Shown piece by piece: positions 6,267-15,370 of a stretch of 64,000 nucleotides of DNA; the stretch's first letter is position 1, and each line of letters starts with the position of its first letter. The position numbers and the translations under genes are program-made. The notes beneath the pieces were generated by a model. It saw only the letters and a list, made by a program, of their open reading frames with translations, had not been told where the DNA came from and searched no databases. Location of the stretch: contig CAAGEH010000010.1 in NCBI GenBank assembly GCA_900768795.1, positions 42,321 through 106,320 of the forward strand, in the 5' to 3' direction. This DNA is from an uncultured Collinsella sp. Its GTDB lineage: Bacteria; Actinomycetota; Coriobacteriia; Coriobacteriales; Coriobacteriaceae.

Positions 6267-9263
6267 TTATCCTAAGAGCTCGATTACGTTGAAACTGGCG
6301 TTGCTCTTCTCGAGAATCTCGCGACCGCCAAAGACGCAGGCTGGCGCCTCATGGGCAATGCGGGTGACGTCCGGAGCCAGACTGCGCAGCTTCTCGGGAG
6401 TGCAGGCAAGCATCTGCGCGCGTCTGCGTGCACGCTCATCGGGGGAGATGCCCGCGAGATACTCCGTGTTATGGCGTTTGGTCAGCGCGTACGGTTTGAC
6501 CGGCGCGTCCACTCCGCTGACGCAGCTCACGATGAAACCCTCAAATGCCGCCTGGTCGGGTTCAAAGCCGGCGAGCCATTCGCCCGCGCGGTCGATGCGC
6601 TCAAGCGAAGGGTCGATGGCGGGGTCGCGGTAGGTGTAGAACGCGGCGCGGCGCGTGGCGGCGCGGAACCCGCAGCCGTAGGCGCCTCCCTTGACGCGGA
6701 TTTCGTTCCAGAGGTAGTCGTACGAAAGGGCGTTGGCGGCAACGCTCCATGCGCCCGTGACCTGAATGTCGAGCCTGCGGGGGTCGAGGGCGCGTGCGGC
6801 AAAGCAGATGTCGCTTGGGATCACAAAGGCCTCGTGCAGGTCATGGGGCTCGGGAATCACAAGCGTCTGAGCTTGGGGATCCGTGCGCGCCTCGAGTCCC
6901 ATATTTCCCGCGGCTTGCCAATAGCGCTGGTAATCCTCATCCGAACCGGTAAAGCTGGCAATGGCGCCGTCGGAGCAGAAGATGCGTCGGCTCAGCTCGC
7001 GCAGCTTGTCGCAGAGTGCGCCCGCGCGCTCGTCGAAATGGTCGAGGAGATCGCGGACAAAGCGATAGAAATCGACACCCTCGAGTTGCTCGCTCAGCAG
7101 CGCGGGGTGCGTGGAATAGCTGCATGCGCGGGAGAGCGCGCAATTGTGCCCCGCATTGATGAAGGTCTGCTCGAGCCCGATGCGAATCTGCATGAGCACG
7201 TCGCGCATGCGGTCGGTGTCCTCAAAGACGGTGGAACCCCAGACCTCGCGTGGAATCTGCGCAAGCGCCGGGATCTTTTCGGAGAGCGCGCCGGCGCTCA
7301 CCAGCAGGTAGGGCTTTGCATCGTTGAGGTCGGGCTGCGTCATGACCTCCGTTGTAAAGGTGAGGAAGCCGAGGTTGCCGCTGATATAGCTGTCGAGCTC
7401 GTCGACCGAGTGCTGGGCGGTCGGCAGCTGCTTGAGCAGGCGGCAGAGAATCGAGACATAGGGCATCTCGTCAAACGCAACGTGCGAGAGATCGAAATAC
7501 TGAAGGGCGTAGGCGAGCCGGTTGGTGGGGATGTCGTGCTTGAGGCAGGTGATGGGCGCATCAGCGTCCACGTGGAACGGGCGCTCCGGGCGCGCGTTGC
7601 CGATATCGCTTACGCGCAGGCGCGGCAGCGTCGCTTTGGCCTCGGGCGAGTCTTCGGCTTCCTGGGCGGCGCGCAGACGGGAAGTCTCCTCTACCACGGC
7701 CTTGAGCTCGTCATCGGTCATGGCATCGCGTTTGCAGCGTAGCTCCGCCTCTTCGCTTGCGCCCCCGTCCTCCTCGTTGCGCGCGTCGATGGGAACGAGG
7801 TCGACGAGTGCTGCATGATCGGCATCGAGCACGAGCTCGCGCAACAGGTCTTCGAAGTAGGTGCCATCGAGCTCGCGGCGCAGCTCGGTGTAAACCGGTC
7901 CGTATTTGAGCGCGAGCGTGGCGGCATCGTCGTCGTAGAGCCACGTGGAGAGTGCGTCGCATGCGATCGCCACGCCGTCCGCCACGCCGTAGTCGCGCTG
8001 GCGCAGGTCATATTCGTTACTCGAAATGATCGCTTCGAGACGGTCGCGCGGAATGCCGTTTTCCACCAGGTTGCGACAGGTATCCTCGATGACCTCGCGG
8101 AATTTCGCGGCGACATCGGGTTTGGCGTTCTGCAGCATGATGAGCTCATAGGGCTGCAGGCACTCTGCGGCGGTGTAGCTCACGACGTTTCCGCCGAGAC
8201 CGGAAGCGAGAATGGCCTTCTTGACGGGCGCCTCGTTGGTGCCGAGCAGCGCCTCGAAGAGAATATCCGCGGCGATCGTGCGCTTGCGGTCGAGTGCGCT
8301 CCCGAGCACGTAGCCTAGGCCGACCATGGCGTTGTCGGGGGTGGTCACCATGGTCGTGCGCTTGTAATCGCATGCTACGGGCTCTTGGACCTTGAGCACA
8401 TTGGGCGCGAGTTCGGCTGCGGGTTTGCCTGCCTTTTTAGCGGCCGCGATGCGCTCGGCGGCGGCATAGGGGCGCGACAGGTATTCTGCATCGAGATGGG
8501 CGAGCGCGCGGTCGATATCGAGGTCGCCGTACAGGGTGATATAGCTGTTGGCAAGGTTGTAGTGGCGCGCGTGCGTGTCGAGGAACTGATCGTAGGTGAG
8601 CGTCGGGATGCAACGCGGGTCGCCGCCCGACTCGTTTGCATAGGCGGTGTCGGGGAAGAGCGCAGCGCAGATGGCGTCGTCGAGTACGCTCATGGGGTCC
8701 GAAAGCGCGCCCTTCATCTCGTTGAAGACCACGCCGTTGTAACGTAGGGTGCCCTCGCGGAGCTTGCTCGGTTCTGGCGCATCCAGCTCGTAGTGCCATC
8801 CCTCCTGCTCGAAGATGGTCTTCTTGGTGTAGATGGCGGGGTTGAGCACGGCGTCCATGTAGACGTCCATGAGGTTGTACAGGTCCTGCTCGTTGGTGGT
8901 CGCCACGGGATAGATCGTCTTGTCAGGATAGGTCATGGCGTTCAAGAACGTCTGCATCGAGCTTTTGATGAGGTCGACAAACGGCTCTTTGACCGGGTAT
9001 TTTGCCGAGCCGCAGAGCACGGAATGCTCGAGGATGTGGAACACGCCGGTCGAATCGGTCGGCGGCGTTTTGAATCCGATAGCAAATGCCTTGTTCTCGT
9101 CATCGCAGGCAAGATAGAGCAGGCGCGCGCCCGATAGCTGATGGCGAAGGACATATGCGCAGGCGTCGAGCTCCTCGATGGTCTCGTGGCGCTCGACGGT
9201 GAAACCGTGGACGGTCGCTCCGTCGATAAGGTGTTCGGCTGCAATGGTGCGGGGGTCGGTCAT
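6267..9263 (-). CDS. M16C-family zinc metalloprotease (PreP/presequence-protease-like)
   Basis: A 998-residue, four-domain insulinase-type peptidase, the standard length of the M16C family (PreP, Cym1, falcilysin). The inverted zinc motif HILEH lies at residues 76-80, in STGVFHILEHSVLCGS, and the distal zinc ligand is in FNEMKGALSDP. Further family regions include the AMTYPDKTIYP loop and the C-terminal RVKGGAYGCG. It degrades short unfolded peptides inside a closing chamber; in bacteria it is cytosolic, and no signal peptide is present here. The start is the ATG at 9263, with AAGGAG eight bases upstream; the open frame extends 16 codons further but lacks a site. The frameshifted zinc-ribbon gene follows directly. 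Confidence 0.94.
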   Translation of the reverse strand: MTDPRTIAAEHLIDGATVHGFTVERHETIEELDACAYVLRHQLSGARLLYLACDDENKAFAIGFKTPPTDSTGVFHILEHSVLCGSAKYPVKEPFVDLIKSSMQTFLNAMTYPDKTIYPVATTNEQDLYNLMDVYMDAVLNPAIYTKKTIFEQEGWHYELDAPEPSKLREGTLRYNGVVFNEMKGALSDPMSVLDDAICAALFPDTAYANESGGDPRCIPTLTYDQFLDTHARHYNLANSYITLYGDLDIDRALAHLDAEYLSRPYAAAERIAAAKKAGKPAAELAPNVLKVQEPVACDYKRTTMVTTPDNAMVGLGYVLGSALDRKRTIAADILFEALLGTNEAPVKKAILASGLGGNVVSYTAAECLQPYELIMLQNAKPDVAAKFREVIEDTCRNLVENGIPRDRLEAIISSNEYDLRQRDYGVADGVAIACDALSTWLYDDDAATLALKYGPVYTELRRELDGTYFEDLLRELVLDADHAALVDLVPIDARNEEDGGASEEAELRCKRDAMTDDELKAVVEETSRLRAAQEAEDSPEAKATLPRLRVSDIGNARPERPFHVDADAPITCLKHDIPTNRLAYALQYFDLSHVAFDEMPYVSILCRLLKQLPTAQHSVDELDSYISGNLGFLTFTTEVMTQPDLNDAKPYLLVSAGALSEKIPALAQIPREVWGSTVFEDTDRMRDVLMQIRIGLEQTFINAGHNCALSRACSYSTHPALLSEQLEGVDFYRFVRDLLDHFDERAGALCDKLRELSRRIFCSDGAIASFTGSDEDYQRYWQAAGNMGLEARTDPQAQTLVIPEPHDLHEAFVIPSDICFAARALDPRRLDIQVTGAWSVAANALSYDYLWNEIRVKGGAYGCGFRAATRRAAFYTYRDPAIDPSLERIDRAGEWLAGFEPDQAAFEGFIVSCVSGVDAPVKPYALTKRHNTEYLAGISPDERARRRAQMLACTPEKLRSLAPDVTRIAHEAPACVFGGREILEKSNASFNVIELLG

Positions 9264-9510
9264 AAGTGCTCCTTGCTGGTTGGTTAAACAGCTCAAAGTA
9301 TACCCGCGCACACCCGTGCCAACGCAGGCGAGACGAGGGCGGAATGGGACATGCTCTCGGCGCGTGTCGATGCGGATGAGGCGGGACGGTCGCGGGCATG
9401 TGCTTGGCGTGTTGGCAGCTGCGTCTCACGCGCTTGGCCTGCAGTGCGTGGCGGGCGCGTGCTAAAGTGGACGGGGTTTGTTTCGAACATGTTTCCAGAG
9501 GGGGTTCGGC

Positions 9511-10518
9511 GTGGCAAAAGAGGGCGTCGAGGTGGCGGATTCGTCGGAATCGACGACGGGTATCGCGGTTTCAGCCGATGGTGTCGACGAGGTCTCACGT
9601 GCCCAGCGCCGGCAGCAGCGCGATGCCGCCAACGCCAAGCGCGGACGCGGGTTTGCGCTCGGCGTCGTGGTGACGCTTCTCGGTGGCGCATTCTGGGGCT
9701 TCTCGGGCACGAGCGCGAGCTTCCTTTTCGATACGTATCACATCGACACGCTCTGGCTGATGAGCGTGCGCCAGGTTCTTGCCGGCCTGCTCTTTATGGT
9801 GGTTATCGCCGCGCGCTACCGCTCGCAGCTCTGCGCGATGTGGCGCGACCGCGTCGACCGCCGCCGTCTCTTGCTCTTTGCTGGGTTCGGGCTGTGGTTC
9901 AACCAGTTCTGGTATCTCACAGCGGTGCGCCTCACCAACGCGGGAACCGCCACCGTCATGCAGTGTCTCGAGCTTCTGATCATCATGGCGATTACCTGCG
10001 TGCAGGCACGCCGCCGCCCGCGCCGCCGCGAGGTTTTCGGCGTGGCCTTGGCGCTTTGCGGTACGTACCTCATCGCCACGGGCGGCAACCCCACCTCGCT
10101 CGCCATCTCTCCCGCTGGCCTTGTCGCGGGGGCGATGTGCGCCATCTCTGCCGCCCTTCTGGCGGTGCTTCCCGCAAAGATTCTCCCCAAGTACGGAAGC
10201 CCCGTGGTAACCGGTTCGGGCATGCTCGTCGCAGGAATCGCGAGCAGCATTTTTGTGCAGCCGTGGAGAAATGTTCCCACGCTCGATGCTCCCGGGCTCG
10301 GAGCGTTCGCGATCTTTATCTTTGTGGGATCGTTCCTCGCATTCATGCTGTATATGCAGGGCGTTAAAGAGATCGGTTCCATGCCGGCGGCGCTTTTGGG
10401 CACCGTCGAGCCGGTGTCCGCCACGATTACGAGCGCGATCATGCTCGGTACGGTTTTTATGCCAACGGACCTTGCCGGTTTTGCCATGATCATCGCAATG
10501 GTCTTCCTCACGGTATAA
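9511..10518 (+). CDS. EamA (DMT superfamily) membrane transporter
   Basis: About 335 residues. A ~45-residue hydrophilic, Arg-rich N-terminus precedes ten hydrophobic segments in two five-helix EamA repeats. Typical elements are LLGGAFWGFSGTSASFLF in the first repeat and GTVEPVSATITSAIMLG in the second. Family members export or import small metabolites such as amino acids; the substrate is unknown. I chose the GTG at 9511 because AGAGGGGG lies 6-7 bases upstream; the codon at 9478 is a poorer start. It lies just upstream of glmM on the same strand with a 51-bp gap, so they may share a transcript. Confidence 0.88.
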   Translation: MAKEGVEVADSSESTTGIAVSADGVDEVSRAQRRQQRDAANAKRGRGFALGVVVTLLGGAFWGFSGTSASFLFDTYHIDTLWLMSVRQVLAGLLFMVVIAARYRSQLCAMWRDRVDRRRLLLFAGFGLWFNQFWYLTAVRLTNAGTATVMQCLELLIIMAITCVQARRRPRRREVFGVALALCGTYLIATGGNPTSLAISPAGLVAGAMCAISAALLAVLPAKILPKYGSPVVTGSGMLVAGIASSIFVQPWRNVPTLDAPGLGAFAIFIFVGSFLAFMLYMQGVKEIGSMPAALLGTVEPVSATITSAIMLGTVFMPTDLAGFAMIIAMVFLTV

Positions 10519-10569
10519 TGCTGCTTTGGCCGGGTCGATACGCGCCCGCCGCTATGAGAGGAAACAAAT

Positions 10570-11895
10570 ATGAAGTACTTCGGAACCGATGGCTTCCGTG
10601 GCGAGGCGAACAACGGGCTTAACGTCGATCACGCGTTTAAGATCGGCCGTTTTGTCGGCTGGTACTATGGCGCGCGCAAGAACAAGAAAGCTCGCGTCAT
10701 CGTGGGCAAGGACACGCGCCGTTCGAGCTATATGTTCGAGTCCGCTTTGGTTTCGGGCCTGGTCGCAAGCGGTGCCGATGCCTATATGCTGCACGTCATC
10801 CCCACGCCGGGCGTGGCGTACGAGACGGTCGATGGCCGTTTTGACTGCGGCATCATGATCAGCGCGAGCCATAATCCCTATACCGACAACGGCATCAAGC
10901 TCGTTAATAACGAGGGCTACAAGATGGACGAGGACGTCCTCGAGCTTATCGAGGAGTACATCGACGGCAAGGTCGATGTGCCGCTTGCAACGGGCGACGC
11001 CATCGGCTGCACGGTCGATTACATGCAGGGCCGCAACCGCTACATCGCATACCTCATCGCTAGCGCCAACTTCTCGCTTCAGGGTGTCAAGGTCGGTCTC
11101 GACTGCGCCAACGGTTCGGCTTCCTCCGTTGCCAAACCGGTGTTCGACGCGCTCGGCGCCGATGTCCGCGTGATCAACAACAACCCCGACGGCTTCAACA
11201 TCAACGTCGACTGTGGATCCACGCATATCGAACGCCTGCAGCGCCACGTGCTCGAGCAGGGTCTCGATGTGGGTTTCGCCTACGATGGCGACGCCGACCG
11301 CTGCCTGTGCGTCGATGAGCGCGGCCGCGTCGTCGATGGCGACCAGGTGCTCTATGTCTGCGGTGTTTACCTCAACAAGCACGGTCGTCTGTCGGGCGGC
11401 ACGGTCGTTCCCACGGTCATGACCAACTTCGGCATCGTCAAGGCGCTCGAGCAGGCTTCGCTCCATGTCGAGATGTCCGCTGTGGGCGATCGTTTTGTGT
11501 ACGCCAAGATGCTCGAGGGCGGTTATTCGCTCGGCGGTGAGCAGAGCGGCCATACCATTTTCGGTGATATCGAGCGCACAGGTGACGGTATCATGACGTC
11601 GCTGCGCGTGATGGAGGTCATCCGTGCCGAGCGCGAGACGCTTTCGCAGCTGACGGCTCCGTGCAAGCTGTATCCGCAGGTGCTCAAGAATGTCCGCGTT
11701 GAAGATAAAGACGCGGCGCTTGCAAGCCCCGAGCTCGCGCGCGCAACCGAGGAAGCGGAGAAGCTGCTTGACGGCACCGGCCGCGTGCTCGTGCGTAAGA
11801 GCGGTACCGAGCCGCTTATCCGCGTGCTTGCCGAGGCGCAGGACGCCAAGCTCGCCCAGAAGGCTTGCGACATGATCGTGGCCAAGGTCAAGTAG
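10570..11895 (+). CDS. glmM: Phosphoglucosamine mutase
   Basis: 441 residues, the normal length. It interconverts glucosamine-6-phosphate and glucosamine-1-phosphate on the way to UDP-GlcNAc and peptidoglycan. Seen in the sequence: the N-terminal KYFGTDGFRG typical of GlmM, the catalytic phosphoserine loop ISASHNPYTDNG (Ser100), the Mg2+ motif DGDADRCL, the sugar-binding GGEQSGH, and the phosphate-binding RKSGTEPLIRV near the C-terminus. ATG start with GAGAGGAAACAAAT upstream. A strong hairpin follows 23 bp after the stop. Confidence 0.96.
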   Translation: MKYFGTDGFRGEANNGLNVDHAFKIGRFVGWYYGARKNKKARVIVGKDTRRSSYMFESALVSGLVASGADAYMLHVIPTPGVAYETVDGRFDCGIMISASHNPYTDNGIKLVNNEGYKMDEDVLELIEEYIDGKVDVPLATGDAIGCTVDYMQGRNRYIAYLIASANFSLQGVKVGLDCANGSASSVAKPVFDALGADVRVINNNPDGFNINVDCGSTHIERLQRHVLEQGLDVGFAYDGDADRCLCVDERGRVVDGDQVLYVCGVYLNKHGRLSGGTVVPTVMTNFGIVKALEQASLHVEMSAVGDRFVYAKMLEGGYSLGGEQSGHTIFGDIERTGDGIMTSLRVMEVIRAERETLSQLTAPCKLYPQVLKNVRVEDKDAALASPELARATEEAEKLLDGTGRVLVRKSGTEPLIRVLAEAQDAKLAQKACDMIVAKVK

Positions 11896-11918
11896 GCTGC
11901 TGTCTATTACTAAGATGA

Positions 11919-11963
11919 AAATTAGGCTCGCCGGCGGGACGATTCCTCCGACGAGCCTAATTT
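11919..11963. terminator. Bidirectional terminator-like hairpin between glmM and the M32 peptidase gene
   Basis: A perfect 12-bp inverted repeat, AAATTAGGCTCG at 11919-11930 and CGAGCCTAATTT at 11952-11963, lies between the converging glmM (plus) and carboxypeptidase (minus) genes. Each 3' arm ends in a short T run, so it can end transcription in both directions. The remaining sequence to 12106 holds nothing recognisable. Confidence 0.8.
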
Positions 11964-12106
11964 GTGGCTGGCAGGTGGTGTGCGCGGATTTCCGTTGGCC
12001 CGCGCGTCTCATCTGCCCTTGCGGGTTTGTCAGCCTATGTTTATGGGTGTAACGCTCTGCCTTTACCGGTTTTCCGGTCCGCGTTTGCCGGTGTGTCTAC
12101 CCGCTC

Positions 12107-13672
12107 TTACAGGCTGTACAGCTCCGTGAACTTCGCCTGTAGGCAGTTGGTGTAGTAGCTCACATCGAACGGCATGCCGCAGGCGTTCTCGATAAGTTCG
12201 GGCGCATCCTTGGAGCGGCCCCACTGCCAGATGTTCTTACCGAGCCAGTCGCGCACGGGCGCAAGATCGCCGCTCGCGCACGCGGCGTCGAGATCGACGT
12301 GGTCGCGGCACATCGCGGGCACGTACATGGCATCGTAAGCGCTGCCGAGCGCATAGGTCGGGAAGTATCCAAAAGAACCGCCTGACCAGTGCGTATCCTG
12401 CAAGCACCCGCGCGTGTCGTCGGGTACCTCGATACCGAGGTACTCCATCATGTACGTTTTCCAGAGCTCCGGAATATCCTTAGCGGTGATATCGCCCGCG
12501 AACAGGCGGCGTTCGATCTGGTAGCGCACGATGATGTGCAGCGGGTAGGTGAGCTCGTCCGCTTCGGTGCGGATGAGCGAGGGCTGGCTGATGTTGACCG
12601 CACGGTACAGCGTGTCCTCGTCGACGTCGCTGTAGACCTCGGGAACATGCTTGCGGAGCAGGGCGAGCAGCGGACCCATAAAAGCGCGGCTGCGTGCGAC
12701 CGTGTTCTCAAAGAAACGGCTCTGGCTTTCGTGGATGCCCATGGACGTGCCGCCTGCCAGGCAGGTATAGGCGTAGTTGGGATTGACGCCGAGTTCGTAG
12801 GCGGTGTGGCCTGCCTCGTGGATAATCGAGTAGACGTTGGACATCAGGTCGTTTTCGAAATAGTGCGTGGCGATGCGCGCGTCACCCGCGGCAAAGCCCT
12901 CGGAGAAAGGATGCTCGGTCGTGGCGAGCGTGGTGTCGGCAAGGTCGAGCCCCACGAGTTTCATGAGGTCGAACGAGAGGGCGCGCTGCGTCTCGATGGG
13001 GACGTGCGCGTTCATGAACGCGGGGCGTTCTTGCGGGCCCTTCTCGCGAATCGCTTTGACGAGCGGGGTGACGGTTGCCTCGACGTTCTTGCAGAAATCG
13101 TCGAAGACGTTTGTCGTGAGTCCGCGCTCGTTTTGGTCGAGCCAGACGTCGTAGGGGTCTGCGTCGGGGTTCATGAGGCCCGCTTGGTGCTTGAGCTCCT
13201 GCACGATGCGGTCGACATAGGGCTCGAAACTCTTCCAGTCGTTGGCTAGTTTTGCCTGGTGCCAGCAGGCGTCCGCCTCGCAGACGAGACGCGTCCACGC
13301 CTCCGCCTCGCTTGTGGGGATGGCGAGAGCCTCGCGCTGATCGCGCGCGAGAACGCGCGCTTCTGCGGCCGCCTGCTCGTCATCGGTGTAGCCTTTTTTG
13401 ACCGCGTGCTCCACCTTATTTGTAGTCTTGAGTGAGGAGCCAGCGGTTAAGAGCGTGTGGTGACGTGCACTGAGCGCGCCCATCGCTTCGCCGCGCGCCG
13501 CGGCACCGTTCTGCGGCGCGATCGTCGCCCCATCGAATTCTGCGATTTTGAGCAGGTATTCATCGCACCATAGCTCGCGCTCGAGTTTACGCATCTTCTC
13601 TATGGAGTTTTGTGCCTTTGCGCGTTTTTCCTGCAGCTTTGCAACCTTTTTGTCGTGTTTGTTCTTGCCCAT
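12107..13672 (-). CDS. M32-family metallocarboxypeptidase (Taq carboxypeptidase type)
   Basis: 521 residues, the usual size (~500). The zinc site HEAGH is at His285 (SIIHEAGHTAYELG), followed downstream by the third-ligand region HESQSRFFEN, both diagnostic of M32. C-terminal family blocks such as DTHWSGGSFGYFPTYALG are present. It is a cytosolic, broad-specificity carboxypeptidase acting on peptides. The start is the ATG at 13672, with AAAGGA upstream and a Lys-rich first helix (MGKNKHDKK); the longer open frame to 13735 has no supporting site. It is a single gene ending at the shared hairpin with glmM. Confidence 0.95.
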   Translation of the reverse strand: MGKNKHDKKVAKLQEKRAKAQNSIEKMRKLERELWCDEYLLKIAEFDGATIAPQNGAAARGEAMGALSARHHTLLTAGSSLKTTNKVEHAVKKGYTDDEQAAAEARVLARDQREALAIPTSEAEAWTRLVCEADACWHQAKLANDWKSFEPYVDRIVQELKHQAGLMNPDADPYDVWLDQNERGLTTNVFDDFCKNVEATVTPLVKAIREKGPQERPAFMNAHVPIETQRALSFDLMKLVGLDLADTTLATTEHPFSEGFAAGDARIATHYFENDLMSNVYSIIHEAGHTAYELGVNPNYAYTCLAGGTSMGIHESQSRFFENTVARSRAFMGPLLALLRKHVPEVYSDVDEDTLYRAVNISQPSLIRTEADELTYPLHIIVRYQIERRLFAGDITAKDIPELWKTYMMEYLGIEVPDDTRGCLQDTHWSGGSFGYFPTYALGSAYDAMYVPAMCRDHVDLDAACASGDLAPVRDWLGKNIWQWGRSKDAPELIENACGMPFDVSYYTNCLQAKFTELYSL

Positions 13673-13769
13673 GTCGTTCCTTTCGCTCGGGAATCGCCAC
13701 CATTGTAGACCGCCTGTCGGTTTTACGCAGGGCATGTTTAACGACAGATAGCTGCGAAAACTGTGGTAT

Positions 13770-14056
13770 CATCTCGACCAATGCGTTGACGGAGAGGGTC
13801 TGGTCCGCCGCGCCGGGTTTAAGAGAGAAGAGGTCATGGGCTGCAAGCCTCTTCACCTTGGCAAGGGCTAAACGTTCACTCCCGAGCTGCTTTCTTAACG
13901 TGTATGCGCAAGTGCGGCACAAGTAGGGAAGCCGTGAGCCTCGCGACAAGAGGTCCAAAGTGGGTATGCCGGGCGGACATCCGGCAGCCAAACAAGGTGG
14001 TACCGCGGAATTCAACCGTCCTTGGGCAAGCGAGAAGCGCCCAAGGACGGTTTTTT
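13770..14056 (+). promoter_or_regulatory. T-box leader (tRNA-Phe sensing) of pheST
   Basis: The 340 bp before pheS carry the hallmarks of a T-box riboswitch. The antiterminator T-box AAGGTGGTACCGCGG spans 13995-14008 and is followed at once by a strong terminator. The TGGT within it is complementary to an ACCA 3' end, as expected for tRNA-Phe. A TTC codon followed by ACC, at 13852-13854, sits after an AGAGAGAAG element (13822-13830) in the position of the specifier loop, and codes for Phe. Uncharged tRNA-Phe would favour antitermination and synthetase expression. The 5' boundary is approximate. Confidence 0.88.
14016..14056 (+). terminator. T-box-controlled intrinsic terminator upstream of pheS
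   Basis: CCGTCCTTGGGC and GCCCAAGGACGG form a 12-bp stem followed by TTTTTT at 14051-14056. The 5' arm overlaps the sequence that would pair with the T-box in the antiterminator. Confidence 0.92.
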
Positions 14057-14114
14057 ATTGCCGAGTGCGGGCGGACGGGGCATGACGCCCCGTGCAGACA
14101 GGAAAGGAAGATAG

Positions 14115-15191
14115 ATGAGTCTGATCGATGATCTGGCCAAGCTCGAAGTGGAGGCAAAGGAGCTTATCGCCAACGCCGACGACGCCGAGAAGCTCGAGGC
14201 CGCCCGCGTGGCCCTGCTCGGCCGCAAGGGTCGTGTGACCGGTCTGATGCGCATGATGGGCAAGCTTTCTCCCGAGGAGCGTCCCGTGATGGGCAAGCGC
14301 GCCAACGAGATGCGCCAGCTGGTCGAGGGCCTGTTCGAGGAACGCAAGGCCGAGATGAAGGCTACCGCCCTCAAGCATGCACTCGAGCATGACGCCGTTG
14401 ACATCACTCTGCCGGGAATCCGTCCGCAGATCGGTCACCAGCACCTCATCAAGCAGATCATCGAGGAGGCCGAGAACATCTTCTGCGGTATCGGCTACAC
14501 GGTCGAGTCGGGTCCGCAGGTCGACACCTCCTACTACAACTTCACGGCGCTCAATGCTCCGATGGATCACCCGAGCCGCTCCGCGCGCGATACGTTCTAC
14601 GTGGTGGACAACAACCCCGGCAGCGTTGCGCACCCCGAGGCGCACGCCCACGGTGAGTCGGATATTCTGCTCCGCACCCAGACTTCGGGCGTGCAGATTC
14701 ACACCATGGAAAGCCAGAAGCCGCCCATCTACATGATCTGCCCGGGTACGGTGTACCGTCCCGATACCGCAGATGCCTGCCATCTGCCGCAGTTCAACCA
14801 GATCGAGGGTCTGGTCGTCGACGAGGGCATCACGTTCGGCGACCTCAAGGGCACGCTCGACTACTTCGTCAAATGCATGTTCGGCGAGGACCGAAAGACG
14901 CGCTATCGCCCGCATTTCTTCCCGTTCACCGAGCCTTCCTGCGAGGTCGACGTGAGCTGCCACGTGTGCGGCGGCAAGGGTTGCAACTTCTGCAAGCACA
15001 GCGGCTGGATTGAGATTCTGGGCTGCGGCATGGTCGACCCCAACGTGCTCATCAACTGCGGCATCGACCCCGAGAAGTACACCGGTTTCGCTTTCGGTAT
15101 CGGCGCCGAGCGCGTGGCGGCGCTTCGCTACGATCTGCCCGACCTGCGCACGTTGATGACAGGCGACATGCGATTCCTCAACCAGTTCTAG
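14115..15191 (+). CDS. pheS: Phenylalanyl-tRNA synthetase alpha subunit
   Basis: 358 residues, normal length. It is the catalytic class II subunit of the alpha2-beta2 PheRS, charging tRNA-Phe with phenylalanine. An N-terminal coiled coil (about residues 1-90) binds tRNA; the class II core includes SRSARDTFYV, the motif 2 region TRYRPHFFPFTEPSCEV and the motif 3 region GFAFGIGAERVA. The segment CHVCGGKGCNFCKHSGW carries four Cys and resembles a bound-zinc site seen in many PheS. ATG start at 14115 after GGAAAGGAAG. Controlled by the T-box upstream. Confidence 0.97.
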   Translation: MSLIDDLAKLEVEAKELIANADDAEKLEAARVALLGRKGRVTGLMRMMGKLSPEERPVMGKRANEMRQLVEGLFEERKAEMKATALKHALEHDAVDITLPGIRPQIGHQHLIKQIIEEAENIFCGIGYTVESGPQVDTSYYNFTALNAPMDHPSRSARDTFYVVDNNPGSVAHPEAHAHGESDILLRTQTSGVQIHTMESQKPPIYMICPGTVYRPDTADACHLPQFNQIEGLVVDEGITFGDLKGTLDYFVKCMFGEDRKTRYRPHFFPFTEPSCEVDVSCHVCGGKGCNFCKHSGWIEILGCGMVDPNVLINCGIDPEKYTGFAFGIGAERVAALRYDLPDLRTLMTGDMRFLNQF

Positions 15192-15291
15192 GCTTGCCCA
15201 GCTACCTCATCTTGGCGTTCAAACCGTCACTCGCGTACCTTTAGTACGCTTCGCTCCTCTTTTACGCCAACCTGAGGCACCTGGACAACCC
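15191..15291 (+). repeat. 101-bp imperfect palindrome in the pheS-pheT intergenic gap
   Basis: From the last base of the pheS stop codon to 15291 the sequence folds on itself. The left arm (GGCTTGCCCAGCTACCTCA... to CGCGTAC) pairs with the reverse complement of the right arm (GTACGC... to TGAGGCACCTGGACAACCC), with a loop CTTTA at about 15239-15243. Roughly three quarters of the 48-bp arms can pair. There is no T run, so it is not a standard terminator. It may set the pheS:pheT ratio or be a REP-like element. No second copy was seen in this window. Confidence 0.75.
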
Positions 15292-15370
15292 TCGCTTTTT
15301 GCAGGGAATGTTTCCGTAGTTGAGTTTCACCTGCGCGTTGTCGCGGGATTCCATATGAAAGGAGAGCTAG

